Positions 25,619-34,022 of a stretch of DNA of 64,000 bases are shown here, one piece after another. Under the pieces are notes generated by a model that saw only the letters and a list, made by a program, of their open reading frames with translations, was not told the DNA's origin and searched no databases. The DNA is from Eisenbergiella sp963559585 (GTDB lineage: Bacteria > Bacillota > Clostridia > Lachnospirales > Lachnospiraceae), in NCBI GenBank assembly GCA_963559585.1, contig CAUWLJ010000008.1, positions 3,278-67,277 of the forward strand, given 5' to 3'. Each line of letters starts with the position of its first letter. The stretch's first letter is position 1. The position numbers and the translations under genes were made by a program.

Positions 25619-28600
25619 ATGAGCAGTAATCTGATTCAGCCGAACGGCTGTATGCCCTGGGAAAACAACCCGGAGTGCTTTAAGATCAACAAAAGAGCGC
25701 CCCATACGGACATCGTGCCCTTCCTCACCCGGGAGGATGCGATCGCGTGGAGGAAGGCTGCGAGGGAGGTTACGGATCTGAACGGGACATGGGATTTTTT
25801 GTTCTTTGAAAATCCTGACGCCTTCGACGCCGCTTTCCCTGACGGGCTGGAGCAGGAGGTGGATGTACATACATGGGGACAGATCAAAGTGCCTGCCAAC
25901 TGGCAGCTGGAGGGATACGATTATCCCCAGTACACCAATGTGAAATATCCATGGGAGATGACGGAGGACGTCATGCCGCCGCAGATCCCCAGAGTATACA
26001 ACCCGGTGGGGGTTTACAGTTGCAGCTTTGAGGGAAAGGCAGGGGAGGGGGAGCACGCCATCCTGCATTTTGACGGCATTGAGTCCTGTGGGGAGATCTA
26101 TGTGAACGGCAGATTCGCCGGATACACGGAAGGGTCCTTCACCGCGGCGGAATTCGATATTACCGGCCTTCTTAGGGAGGGGGAGAACCGGCTGGTGGTG
26201 AAGGTGCTTCGCTGGTGCGACGGAAGCTGGCTGGAGGATCAGGATTTCTTCCGCCTGTCCGGTATTTTCCGGGATGTCTATCTGTACATGCTGCCCCAGG
26301 TACATATCAGCGATTACCGGGTGGACGCTCTGCTGGATGAGCATTATCAGGACGGTATCCTGAGGGTGGAAGCGGATGTGGCAGGAGAGGCGCAGGATGC
26401 CAGGATCCGCCTGGAGCTGTTCGGACCGAAAGGAAAAGAGGTGCTGTCCGTATCCGCGCCTGTGGAGAACGGAAGGGCCTGCTTTGAGGAGACGGTGGAG
26501 ACGCCCTGGCAGTGGAGCGCGGAATCTCCTGCGCTCTATACGGCGGTTCTGACCCTGGAGGCCGGAGAGCAGGAGGAGATCGTGGCAAACCGCTGCGGCT
26601 TCCGTACCTTTGAGATGAAGGACGGCATCATGATGCTGAACAATAAGCGCATCATTTTCAAGGGAACCAACCGCCATGAGTTCGGCGCTGCGTTTGGCCG
26701 CGCCATCACCAGGGAGGCCATGCTGGCGGATGCGGTGAGCATGAAGCGCAACAACATCAATGCGGTGAGAACCTCCCATTATCCCAACCACCCTTACTGG
26801 TACGAGCTGTGTGACGAATACGGCCTGTACGTGATCGACGAGACGAACCTGGAGACCCATGGGACCTGGACGTACAGCATGCCGGAGGAGGAGCAGATGT
26901 ACGCCCTTCCCGGCAGCCACGAGGAGTGGAAGGCGGCGGTGATAGACCGGGTATCCGACATGTACTACCGGGACAGAAACCACCCCAGCGTCCTGATCTG
27001 GTCATTGGGAAATGAGTCCTACTGTGGAACCAATTTCCGGGCCATGGCCGATTTCCTGAGGGAAAGGGATACCACCAGGCTGGTGCATTATGAGGGACAG
27101 AGCCACTGCCCCGGCTATGAAGACGTGAGCGACATGAATTCCACCATGTATACCCATGTGGATCAGTGGATCGCCGGCTATTCTGAACGGGAAAAGCCTG
27201 CCATCCTCTGCGAATACGTCCATGCCATGGGGAATTCCTGCGGAAGCTTTGTGAAGTACACGGAGGCCTTTGAGAAGTATCCCAGGCTTCAGGGCGGTTT
27301 CGTGTGGGACTATGTGGATCAGGCCATCCTGACACGGGATGAAAACGGAAAAGAATACCTGGGCTACGGCGGCGACTTTAACGAGGGCTACCATGACGGT
27401 AATTTCAGCGGAAACGGCCTGATGTTTGCAGACCGCACCGAAACGCCCAAGATCAAGGAGGCCAGGATCTGCTACCAGAATATCGTGTTTGAGAGCGCGG
27501 ACTGGGCAAAGGGAGAGGTGACCCTGAAAAACAGAAGCCTGTTCACTGATCTGGACAGCTATGAATTCCGGTGGAGCCTGTACGCGGATGAGGAAAAGAA
27601 GGACTGCGGCTCCTTCCGAATTTCCTGTAAGCCGGGTGAGCGGGTGAGCGTATCCGTTCCCTTTGCGAAGGCTCTGGGAGAGGGCGGCCCGGCAGCAGGC
27701 AGCGAGGCATTCCTGAATCTGGAAGCTGTGCTGACCGAGGATACTCTTTGGGCAAAGGCCGGATACGCGGTGGCCATGGGACAGTTTATGACCGGAAGCA
27801 GAACGGAAACCTTTGTATGCCGGGAGGCCGGAGAGCTGGCCGTAACGGAAAACTATGCCGCCATCATAGTGACGGGCCGGGACTTCGAGTACCGCTTCTC
27901 CAAGAGGACCGGGGATTTTTACAGTATAAAGAGGAATGGAAAAGAGTATCTGAAAGCGCCCCTTGCGTGCAACTTCTGGAGAGCCAGCACCGACAATGAC
28001 AGGGGAAGCAGGCAGAGCTACAACGCAGCCGTGTGGAGATACGCAGGCGCCGCAGCCTCCAAGTGGGTGGCGGATGCCCGGAAGGCGGAAGGCCATGTGG
28101 AGGTTGGCATGAAGTTCGTCCTTCCCATCTATTCGGCGGCATCCGACCAGACAAAATGCGCCATGGATACGAAGCTCTCCATTTATCCGGACGGGACGAT
28201 CCTGTTCGACAACAGCTTTGCCTGTGAGGAAAGCCTGCCCGACATTCCTGAGATCGGCCTGATGTTCACTCTGCCTGCGGGCTTCGACCGCTTCCAGTGG
28301 TTCGGCAGGGGAGAGCATGAGAACTACATCGACAGAAAGGAATCCGCCTTTGTGGGCACCTGGCAGTCCAAGGTGGCTGACCGCATGGTTCCCTACCTGG
28401 TTCCCCAGGAGTGCGGCAACATGATCGATGTGAGACGCTTAAAGCTGGTAAATAAAGAGGGCGGATGCCTGACCTTCACCGGCTTCCCCACAGTGGAAGC
28501 AAACGTGCTGCCCTACAGCCCGGAAGAGATGGAGACGGCCATGCACCACAAGGATCTTGCCCCCTCCGACAAAACGGTGGTACGCATCAATTACAGACAG

Positions 28601-28711
28601 ACCGGAGTAGGCGGTGACGACACCTGGAGCCGCAACGCCAGAGCGCATGAAGAATTCAGGATCAAAGCGGCTGACGGCGCAAGCTTCCGCTTTACAATGA
28701 AGCCGGAATAA
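25619..28711 (+). CDS. lacZ: Beta-galactosidase, GH2 (LacZ type)
   Basis: This ~1030-aa five-domain enzyme cleaves terminal beta-D-galactosides in the cytoplasm; there is no signal peptide. The jelly-roll start (EWENPE-type block PWENNPECFKINKRAPHT), the barrel with acid/base Glu in WSLGNES and nucleophile Glu in PAILCEYVHAMGNS, and the C-terminal Bgal small-chain region ending FRFTMKPE are all present. The start at 25619 is set by GGAGGA 8 nt upstream; the ATG at 25598 precedes that site. It stands alone with its own -10 and no permease beside it. Confidence 0.95.
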   Translation: MSSNLIQPNGCMPWENNPECFKINKRAPHTDIVPFLTREDAIAWRKAAREVTDLNGTWDFLFFENPDAFDAAFPDGLEQEVDVHTWGQIKVPANWQLEGYDYPQYTNVKYPWEMTEDVMPPQIPRVYNPVGVYSCSFEGKAGEGEHAILHFDGIESCGEIYVNGRFAGYTEGSFTAAEFDITGLLREGENRLVVKVLRWCDGSWLEDQDFFRLSGIFRDVYLYMLPQVHISDYRVDALLDEHYQDGILRVEADVAGEAQDARIRLELFGPKGKEVLSVSAPVENGRACFEETVETPWQWSAESPALYTAVLTLEAGEQEEIVANRCGFRTFEMKDGIMMLNNKRIIFKGTNRHEFGAAFGRAITREAMLADAVSMKRNNINAVRTSHYPNHPYWYELCDEYGLYVIDETNLETHGTWTYSMPEEEQMYALPGSHEEWKAAVIDRVSDMYYRDRNHPSVLIWSLGNESYCGTNFRAMADFLRERDTTRLVHYEGQSHCPGYEDVSDMNSTMYTHVDQWIAGYSEREKPAILCEYVHAMGNSCGSFVKYTEAFEKYPRLQGGFVWDYVDQAILTRDENGKEYLGYGGDFNEGYHDGNFSGNGLMFADRTETPKIKEARICYQNIVFESADWAKGEVTLKNRSLFTDLDSYEFRWSLYADEEKKDCGSFRISCKPGERVSVSVPFAKALGEGGPAAGSEAFLNLEAVLTEDTLWAKAGYAVAMGQFMTGSRTETFVCREAGELAVTENYAAIIVTGRDFEYRFSKRTGDFYSIKRNGKEYLKAPLACNFWRASTDNDRGSRQSYNAAVWRYAGAAASKWVADARKAEGHVEVGMKFVLPIYSAASDQTKCAMDTKLSIYPDGTILFDNSFACEESLPDIPEIGLMFTLPAGFDRFQWFGRGEHENYIDRKESAFVGTWQSKVADRMVPYLVPQECGNMIDVRRLKLVNKEGGCLTFTGFPTVEANVLPYSPEEMETAMHHKDLAPSDKTVVRINYRQTGVGGDDTWSRNARAHEEFRIKAADGASFRFTMKPE

Positions 28712-28724
28712 ATGAAAGGAAGTG

Positions 28725-28812
28725 CTGCAGTTCAGCCATACCGGTCTGCACGTTCAAAACATGCCTGCATGATTTTGAACGTGCATGCCGATATAAGCCG
28801 AACTGCCGCCAA
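28725..28812. repeat. Extended 85-bp palindrome
   Basis: The inner arms GCACGTTCAAAA (28748-28759) and TTTTGAACGTGC (28773-28784) match perfectly, and the inner loop is itself ATGC..GCAT. Pairing continues outward through imperfect arms to CTGCAGTTC and GAACTGC. It is larger than a terminator needs and could be a cruciform or a miniature-element relic. Confidence 0.6.
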
Positions 28813-28818
28813 AATAGC

Positions 28819-28857
28819 GGAAGGCCCCGCGTAGAAAACGGGACCTTCTCTTTTTTG
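28819..28857 (+). terminator. Terminator of the beta-galactosidase gene
   Basis: GAAGGCCCCG (28820-28829) pairs imperfectly with CGGGACCTTC (28839-28848), followed by TCTTTTTT. Confidence 0.75.
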
Positions 28858-29037
28858 TTGATTTATGCAGATCCAGAACCGCGACGCATGTGATCTGACC
28901 GGCACGGCTCCGTGTTCTTCTGAACTTGTTTTTATCATACCGGATAATTGTGACAGGAGTATGTACATATTCTTATAAAAAGATAAAGAAAACGGCGCCT
29001 GTTTTAGTAAAATTTTAAGAATTTGGATGCAACTTTT

Positions 29038-29180
29038 GTTGCTGTTCACTGGAAAACCAGTAAACAGCAGCATTCGCGGGCCTATTGAAAGTTTTGCTTC
29101 GCGGGAAGAGGCCCTCTCACTCCTGAATCACGTTCTTACATCTCAAGCGCTTGCCGTTTGAGGCTGCAGTGAACAGTAAC
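29038..29180. repeat. Dispersed hairpin-ended element, full copy
   Basis: The element is bounded by GTTGCTGTTCACTG (29038-29051) and its inverted form CAGTGAACAGTAAC (29167-29180). The left end folds as GCTGTTCACTGG/CCAGTAAACAGC; the right end contains a CTCAA..TTGAG hairpin. The core reads TTCGCGGGCCTATTGAAAG, then GAGGCCC and CTGAATCAC. Related copies are at 48907-48978 and 63904-64000, with a lone left hairpin at 47955-47982. No open reading frame is inside. Confidence 0.75.
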
Positions 29181-29219
29181 CAACTTTTTCTTATTATAAA
29201 TATGAGAAAATCAGATGAA

Positions 29220-29248
29220 TTGACAACCACCCGATTGAATGGTACATT
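29220..29248 (+). promoter_or_regulatory. Promoter of the lysyl-tRNA synthetase gene
   Basis: A perfect -35 TTGACA (29220-29225) is followed by a 17-bp spacer and TACATT (29243-29248). Transcription would start near 29256, giving a ~50-nt leader, too short for a T-box. Confidence 0.65.
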
Positions 29249-29305
29249 ATAAGCTGAAAATGAACCTATATGAAGAATAACAGAAACTGAGAGGTACGAA
29301 ATAGT

Positions 29306-31351
29306 ATGCATTGGTCAGACAAAATCGCGCAGGAGATCATCAGGCGCCGGCCTGATAAGGAGGAATATGTGTGTGCCGCCGGGATCAGCCCTTCCGGCTC
29401 CATCCATATCGGTAATTTCAGGGACATTGCAACCAGCCTTTTTGTGGTAAAGGCATTGAGACGGCAGGGGAAGAAGGCGAAGCTTCTTTTTTCCTGGGAT
29501 GAATATGACCGTTTCCGCAAGGTTCCCGTGAACGTGGAGAGGATTGCACGCCCGGAGGGAGAGAAGCCCTGGGCGGAGTACATTGGCTGCCCTTACGTGG
29601 ATGTGCCAAACCCCTTTGAGGATGGACTTCCCAACTATGCGAAGCATTTTGAGGCTGAATTTGAGGAGGCCATGAAGCGCTTCGGTATCGAGATGGACTA
29701 CCGCTATCAGGCGGATATGAACCGTTCCGGCAAATATGCCCGGTATGTGATGGAATCCCTGAAAAAAAGGGGCGAGATTTTTGATATTCTGGACAGCTTC
29801 CGCACCCAGACCGCCCAGGAGGGAGAACGGGAGGCTTACTATCCGGTGAGCATCTACTGTCCCTGTTGCGGAAGGGATACCACGAAGATCCTTTCCCTGT
29901 CGGAGGACTGCACCACCGCGGAGTATGAGTGCTCCTGCGGCCATAAGGGAACCTTTGATTTCACGAAGGACTTTAACTGCAAGCTGGCCTGGAAGATCGA
30001 CTGGCCTATGCGCTGGATGTATGAGGGCGTGGATTTTGAGCCGGGCGGAAAGGATCACGCCAGCCCGGGAGGAAGCTACGATACCAGCCGTGTGATTGCC
30101 AAGAAGATCTTTGACTATGAAGCGCCTGTTTTCCAGGGCTATGAGTTCATCGGCATCAAGGGGGCGACAGGCAAGATGTCCGGCTCCTCCGGACTGAATC
30201 TGACCCCGGATACCCTGTTGAAGCTGTACCAGCCGGAGATGATCCTGTGGCTGTACGCCAGATCCGAACCGACTAAGGCCTTCGACTTCTGCTTTGACGA
30301 CGGGATCCTGCGCCAGTATTTTGAGTTTGACAAGCAGTACAACGATTATCTGGCCGGAAAAGGGGACGAGTTCCTGAATACGGTTATGGCGAACTGTTTA
30401 AGAGAGGACGGCCAGGGCGGTTATTACCCCATCGAAACCGTTCCCATGGGACTTCTGGTACAGCTTGGCAGCGTGGTGGATTTCAACGTTCCCCTTCTGG
30501 AGACCGTGTTTGAGAAGATCGGCCAGCCCTTTACCTTTGACCAGTTTAAGGACAGGCTGGACCGCGCCAGGTACTGGCTGGAGCAGTGCTCCCCTGAAAA
30601 TGTAAACCGTCTGCGCTCCGGCCGCAACTGGGCAGTATACGAGACACTGAGCGAGGCGGAAAAGAAGGAGATCGCCCTCCTGCATGAGTACCTTACAAAG
30701 GGCGGATACAGCCTGGAGGATCTGAACCAGGAGCTGTATGCGATTCCCAGGCAGGTGGTGGGAGAGCTGGAGGACGCCAAAGAGCTGAAGAAGCTTCAGG
30801 GACAGTTCTTTAAGAATGTATACAGGCTGTTGATCGATAAGGAAAAGGGGCCCAGGCTGTATCTGTTCCTTTATGCCATCGAGCCTGAGAAATATGTGGG
30901 CCTTCTGGATTTCTCCACTCCCATGACGGAGGAGGAGAAGGAGCCTGAGGTGAAGGAGGAAGCCCCTGTTGAGGAAACCAGGCACGTGGAGTACGGCGAG
31001 CCTGATCCTGTGGAGCCGGTGCGGGACGAGATCACCATGGAGGATTTCATCCGCATGGATATGCGCGTATGTAAGGTGTTAAAGTGCACGGAGATCAGGA
31101 AATCCCACAGCTGTTACAAGCTTACCCTGTTTGACGGCCTGAAGGAGCGGGTGATCGTGTCCAGCATCAAGAGCTATTACACGCCGGAGCAGATGATCGG
31201 CAGGAAGATTATCGTTCTGGCAAACCTGAAACCTGCCCGCTTCTCCGGTGTGACCAGCGAGGGCATGCTGCTGGCAGGAACCAACAACGCCTGCGGCTGT
31301 CAGGTGATCTTTGTGGACGACATCATTCCTGAGGGAACCAGAATCTGTTAA
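29306..31351 (+). CDS. lysK: Class I lysyl-tRNA synthetase with C-terminal tRNA-binding domain
   Basis: This 681-aa protein charges tRNA-Lys. The class I HIGH-type motif is HIGN (34-37) and the KMSKS-type motif is KMSGS (about residue 290), both typical of archaeal-type LysRS. A zinc-binding segment (CPCCGRDTTK and CSCGHKG, ~196-225) lies in the catalytic part. From ~575 a fused EMAPII/Trbp111-like OB-fold follows (MEDFIRMDMRVCKVL to the end), a general tRNA-binding module also found at the end of MetRS. Class I LysRS is rare in Firmicutes, most of which use class II LysS. The start follows GAGAGG at a rather long spacing. Confidence 0.92.
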   Translation: MHWSDKIAQEIIRRRPDKEEYVCAAGISPSGSIHIGNFRDIATSLFVVKALRRQGKKAKLLFSWDEYDRFRKVPVNVERIARPEGEKPWAEYIGCPYVDVPNPFEDGLPNYAKHFEAEFEEAMKRFGIEMDYRYQADMNRSGKYARYVMESLKKRGEIFDILDSFRTQTAQEGEREAYYPVSIYCPCCGRDTTKILSLSEDCTTAEYECSCGHKGTFDFTKDFNCKLAWKIDWPMRWMYEGVDFEPGGKDHASPGGSYDTSRVIAKKIFDYEAPVFQGYEFIGIKGATGKMSGSSGLNLTPDTLLKLYQPEMILWLYARSEPTKAFDFCFDDGILRQYFEFDKQYNDYLAGKGDEFLNTVMANCLREDGQGGYYPIETVPMGLLVQLGSVVDFNVPLLETVFEKIGQPFTFDQFKDRLDRARYWLEQCSPENVNRLRSGRNWAVYETLSEAEKKEIALLHEYLTKGGYSLEDLNQELYAIPRQVVGELEDAKELKKLQGQFFKNVYRLLIDKEKGPRLYLFLYAIEPEKYVGLLDFSTPMTEEEKEPEVKEEAPVEETRHVEYGEPDPVEPVRDEITMEDFIRMDMRVCKVLKCTEIRKSHSCYKLTLFDGLKERVIVSSIKSYYTPEQMIGRKIIVLANLKPARFSGVTSEGMLLAGTNNACGCQVIFVDDIIPEGTRIC

Positions 31352-31368
31352 GAAAACGGAGGAGGAAA

Positions 31369-32445
31369 ATGAGGTATCCTGCTTTTTTACGGCCCGGGGG
31401 AAGGATTGGCTTTGTGGCCCCTTCCTTCGGGTGCAATATAGAACCCTACCGCTCTGCCTTTCAGAACGCGCTGAAAAAGCTGGAGGAGAAGGGGTATGGA
31501 ACGGATCTTGGGCCGAACTGCTATGCCGGAGAAGGAATCGGAATCAGCAATACCCCGGAAAAATGCGGCGCTGAGATCAATGAATACATGCTGTCGGATC
31601 AGAATGACGTTCTGATCTCCTGCGGAGGAGGCGAGCTGATGTGCGAGATCCTGGACAGCGTGGATTTTCAGGCGATAGCGGAGGGAAAGCCCAAGTGGTA
31701 TATGGGCTATTCCGATAATACGAACCTCACCTTCCTCCTGCCCACGCTCTGTGACACGGCGGCCATTTACGGCCCCTGCGCGGGAGCCTTCGGCATGGAG
31801 CCCTGGCATTCTTCCATTTCGGACGCTCTGGCCCTGCTGGCCGGAGAAAAGCTGGAAATGCACAGCTATCCGGCCTGGGAAAAGGAAGGCTTTAAATGTG
31901 AGGAAAACCCTCTCGTTCCCTACAATACCACAGAGCCGGTGCGGATCCGCCCTTTCCCCGCCGGCCTTGCAAAGAAAGGCGGGCCTATCGTTTTCCGGGG
32001 GCGGCTTCTGGGCGGCTGTCTGGACTGCCTGGTGAATCTGCTTGGAACAAAATATGACAGGGTAAATCAGTTCTGCCAAAAATACGCTGAGGATGGGATT
32101 ATCTGGTTCCTGGAGGCCTGCGATCTGAACGTTTTTTCCATCAGAAGGGCCATCTGGCAGATGAAGCACGCAGGCTGGTTTGAGCATGTGAAGGGCTTCC
32201 TCATCGGACGTCCTCTGTGCTTCGGCCAGAAGCTGATCGGACTGGATCAGTACCATGCCGTCTGGGATCTTCTGGAGGAATATCAGGTTCCGGTCCTGAT
32301 GGACGTGGATCTGGGCCACCTGCCCCCCATGATGCCTCTGATCTGCGGCGCGCCGGCCAGAGTGTGCTGCAGCCCTGCGGGGGATCGGGCAGGGCAGGAG
32401 GGTGAGACGGGCTGGGAGCTTGCTGTTTCCATGAAGCCGGAATGA
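31369..32445 (+). CDS. S66 family peptidase (LD-carboxypeptidase / MccF-like)
   Basis: This 358-aa cytoplasmic Ser hydrolase has the nucleophile Ser115 in GYSDNT, with the expected Glu in WFLEACDL and His in VDLGHLPPMMPL completing the Ser-Glu-His triad. S66 enzymes cleave L,D-peptide bonds in murein tetrapeptides (LdcA) or the acyl-sulfamoyl/peptidyl adenylate of microcin C (MccF). The GCNIEPYRSAFQNA N-terminus and lack of a signal peptide fit the MccF-like branch, though the substrate is not certain. GGAGGAAA sits 5 nt before the ATG, and the gene follows lysK by 17 nt, probably in one transcript. Confidence 0.9.
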   Translation: MRYPAFLRPGGRIGFVAPSFGCNIEPYRSAFQNALKKLEEKGYGTDLGPNCYAGEGIGISNTPEKCGAEINEYMLSDQNDVLISCGGGELMCEILDSVDFQAIAEGKPKWYMGYSDNTNLTFLLPTLCDTAAIYGPCAGAFGMEPWHSSISDALALLAGEKLEMHSYPAWEKEGFKCEENPLVPYNTTEPVRIRPFPAGLAKKGGPIVFRGRLLGGCLDCLVNLLGTKYDRVNQFCQKYAEDGIIWFLEACDLNVFSIRRAIWQMKHAGWFEHVKGFLIGRPLCFGQKLIGLDQYHAVWDLLEEYQVPVLMDVDLGHLPPMMPLICGAPARVCCSPAGDRAGQEGETGWELAVSMKPE

Positions 32446-32470
32446 ACAGGAAAGGGGCTGTGTACCAGAA

Positions 32471-33448
32471 ATGGGCAGATCATGGAGAAGGTATCTGGCT
32501 GCTGTGCTCGCAATTGCAGGAATTGGAATTGAGGTGGCCATAGCGGGAAACGCCCTTACCTTCATATTCAGACAGGAACCGGCAGATTCCGGGACACAGC
32601 CCCGGCTTCTTCCCGACGATGGAATGGAGGAGGAAGCGGAAGAAGCTTTTGTGCTTACCATTCCAAAAACGGAGGAAATTCCCGTTGTCCGCACAAACAG
32701 AGAGTACCGCCGCTGCGTTGTAAAACCGGGGGATACGCTGTGGGCGCTGTCCATGCAGTATCGGGGATGCGCAGAAGATTATCCGCTGCTGGCAGAATGC
32801 AGCGGGATTCAAAATGCAGCTTTGATTTATGCAGGACAGATTCTCATCATTCCGGTTGATGTGCAGGAAACCGTAATGCGGCAGGACGACTGGTTTTACC
32901 GGAATGGAATTCCCATTCAGCCTGCCGGAAATTTTTCAATTCCGCTTACGGTAAGGGACGGGCAGACCGGAAAGAAGATAAGCCTTTCCCATGTCTCTGC
33001 CGCCGCCAGCTTCCGGACTATAGATATAGATTTTAAGAAAAAAGGCTATCGGATGGTAGAAGCGGTTTTTGAGGTGGATATGGAGGATATACCAGCTTCA
33101 GCTGACGAATTTTACTACTTCTTCGAGGCCGCAGACCGCTATACAGGCGTCTCGTTTGCACAGCGCAGCACGCTCCTGATGGAAGCGGGAGGCGTACAGG
33201 TATATGAACTGGCAATCCGGAATCCTGAGCTGGGTTATGAAGGCGTCGTAAATATTTTGCATTATTCCGACAACAACCGTGTTATCATGCAGGCGGAAAT
33301 CCCCAAAGAGTACGACGGCCTGGTTTTTGGCTTTGGAGAACCCATGGGCACAGTCATGGAGGACTATGATGCGGACCGGCTCTACAAAACAGATCATTTA
33401 TATACCGAAGATATGCAGCGGTATTATTTTACGGAAAGCGGTCATTGA
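32471..33448 (+). CDS. LysM-domain exported protein
   Basis: This 325-aa protein has an N-terminal hydrophobic segment (~9-30) serving as signal or anchor and an acidic linker. One LysM domain (~79-128: YRRCVVKPGDTLWALSMQY..LIYAGQILIIP) binds GlcNAc-containing glycans of the wall. The C-terminal ~190 residues are rich in beta-type sequence (IPLTVRDGQTGKKISL, VFGFGEPMGTVMEDYDADRLY) and match no family I recognise. It follows the S66 gene by 25 nt and may share its transcript. The ATG at 32471 lacks a close strong ribosome binding site. Confidence 0.8.
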   Translation: MGRSWRRYLAAVLAIAGIGIEVAIAGNALTFIFRQEPADSGTQPRLLPDDGMEEEAEEAFVLTIPKTEEIPVVRTNREYRRCVVKPGDTLWALSMQYRGCAEDYPLLAECSGIQNAALIYAGQILIIPVDVQETVMRQDDWFYRNGIPIQPAGNFSIPLTVRDGQTGKKISLSHVSAAASFRTIDIDFKKKGYRMVEAVFEVDMEDIPASADEFYYFFEAADRYTGVSFAQRSTLLMEAGGVQVYELAIRNPELGYEGVVNILHYSDNNRVIMQAEIPKEYDGLVFGFGEPMGTVMEDYDADRLYKTDHLYTEDMQRYYFTESGH

Positions 33449-33582
33449 AAACTTCATTTAGAATCACTGCTGCTGGAAAATTGTGCTTCACGAGGAACTG
33501 CTGCGTGAGCCCGGAGAGGTCTGTCCGGCAGACTATATCCAGTTCTATACAGCGGAACCGTAGGGGAATCAAAAATGGCCCG

Positions 33583-33629
33583 GAAAAAACGCACCCGGAG
33601 AAAAGCGGACAATCACTTTCCTCCGGGTG
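33583..33629 (-). terminator. Terminator of the 47-aa membrane protein gene
   Basis: On the minus strand CACCCGGAG (from 33629) pairs with CTCCGGGTG (ending 33592) and is followed by CGTTTTTT. Confidence 0.75.
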
Positions 33630-33643
33630 ATTTTCTGATCCGG

Positions 33644-33787
33644 TCAACCCATAACAGGAGTGCCGAAACGGATTCTTCTGTAGATCTTCTGTACGATGAC
33701 CAGCGGAAGGCTGATCAGAAGATACAGCGTGGAGAGGATGCCTGCCAGGCCGCCGATAAGCATGATGATCAAAAGTCCGATATTCAT
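33644..33787 (-). CDS. 47-aa single-span membrane protein
   Basis: A short minus-strand gene encodes MNIGLLIIMLIGGLAG.., continuing through a hydrophobic helix (residues 3-32) to a basic tail (QKIYRRIRFGTPVMG). It is supported by AAAGGAGA 9 nt before the ATG, a possible -10 TAGAAT on the minus strand (33843-33838) and a terminator right after the stop. The basic C-terminus predicts it stays in the cytoplasm. Similar short hydrophobic proteins act as complex-stabilisers or stress peptides, but no function can be given. It faces the NYN gene across a region with TTAACA repeats. Confidence 0.7.
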   Translation of the reverse strand: MNIGLLIIMLIGGLAGILSTLYLLISLPLVIVQKIYRRIRFGTPVMG

Positions 33788-33882
33788 AAAAAGGATCTCC
33801 TTTCAAATAAGTAAAGCTGTTTGTTCACGCAGGCCATATTCTAGCAACATCCCACTCAAAAGAAAAGCTTTTGCGGCTGGTC

Positions 33883-33948
33883 TTAACACAATTCTGGCAT
33901 TCTGTTAACAACCCCTTAACACGGGCGGATCCGTCCCGCGCGTTAACT
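33883..33948. promoter_or_regulatory. TTAACA repeats between divergent promoters (Pho-box-like)
   Basis: TTAACA occurs at 33883, 33905 and 33916, on an 11-bp grid (22 and 11 bp apart), with TTAACT at 33943 off the grid. TTAACA-type direct repeats at 11-bp spacing are the binding pattern of the response regulator PhoP in Bacillus. They lie upstream of both the NYN gene promoter and the small membrane protein gene. Regulation is inference. Confidence 0.4.
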
Positions 33949-33953
33949 GTCCC

Positions 33954-33982
33954 GTGACTTTCCCTCAAACCTGTGCTATACT
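33954..33982 (+). promoter_or_regulatory. Promoter of the NYN-domain gene
   Basis: GTGACT (33954-33959), a 17-bp spacer and an extended -10 TGC-TATACT (-10 at 33977-33982) lie about 40 nt before the start codon. Confidence 0.6.
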
Positions 33983-34022
33983 GGACAAAATAAGAATTCC
34001 GGCGCACGGAGGGCGGGCAGAT

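Larger units (their letters stand above)
28712..29037. other. Non-coding interval after the beta-galactosidase gene
   Basis: No credible gene; a minus-strand frame at 28732-29073 has no ribosome binding site and covers palindromic DNA. It holds an extended palindrome (28725-28812) and a terminator (28819-28857), listed separately. The remainder to 29037 is AT-rich with no clear signal. Confidence 0.6.

Noticed and set aside
28732..29073. 113-aa minus-strand frame
   Set aside because: No ribosome binding site; it covers the palindrome and terminator, and the translation has no domain-like features.
29249..29305. T-box leader before the lysyl-tRNA synthetase gene
   Set aside because: The leader after the predicted promoter is about 50 nt and has no T-box sequence or specifier stem.
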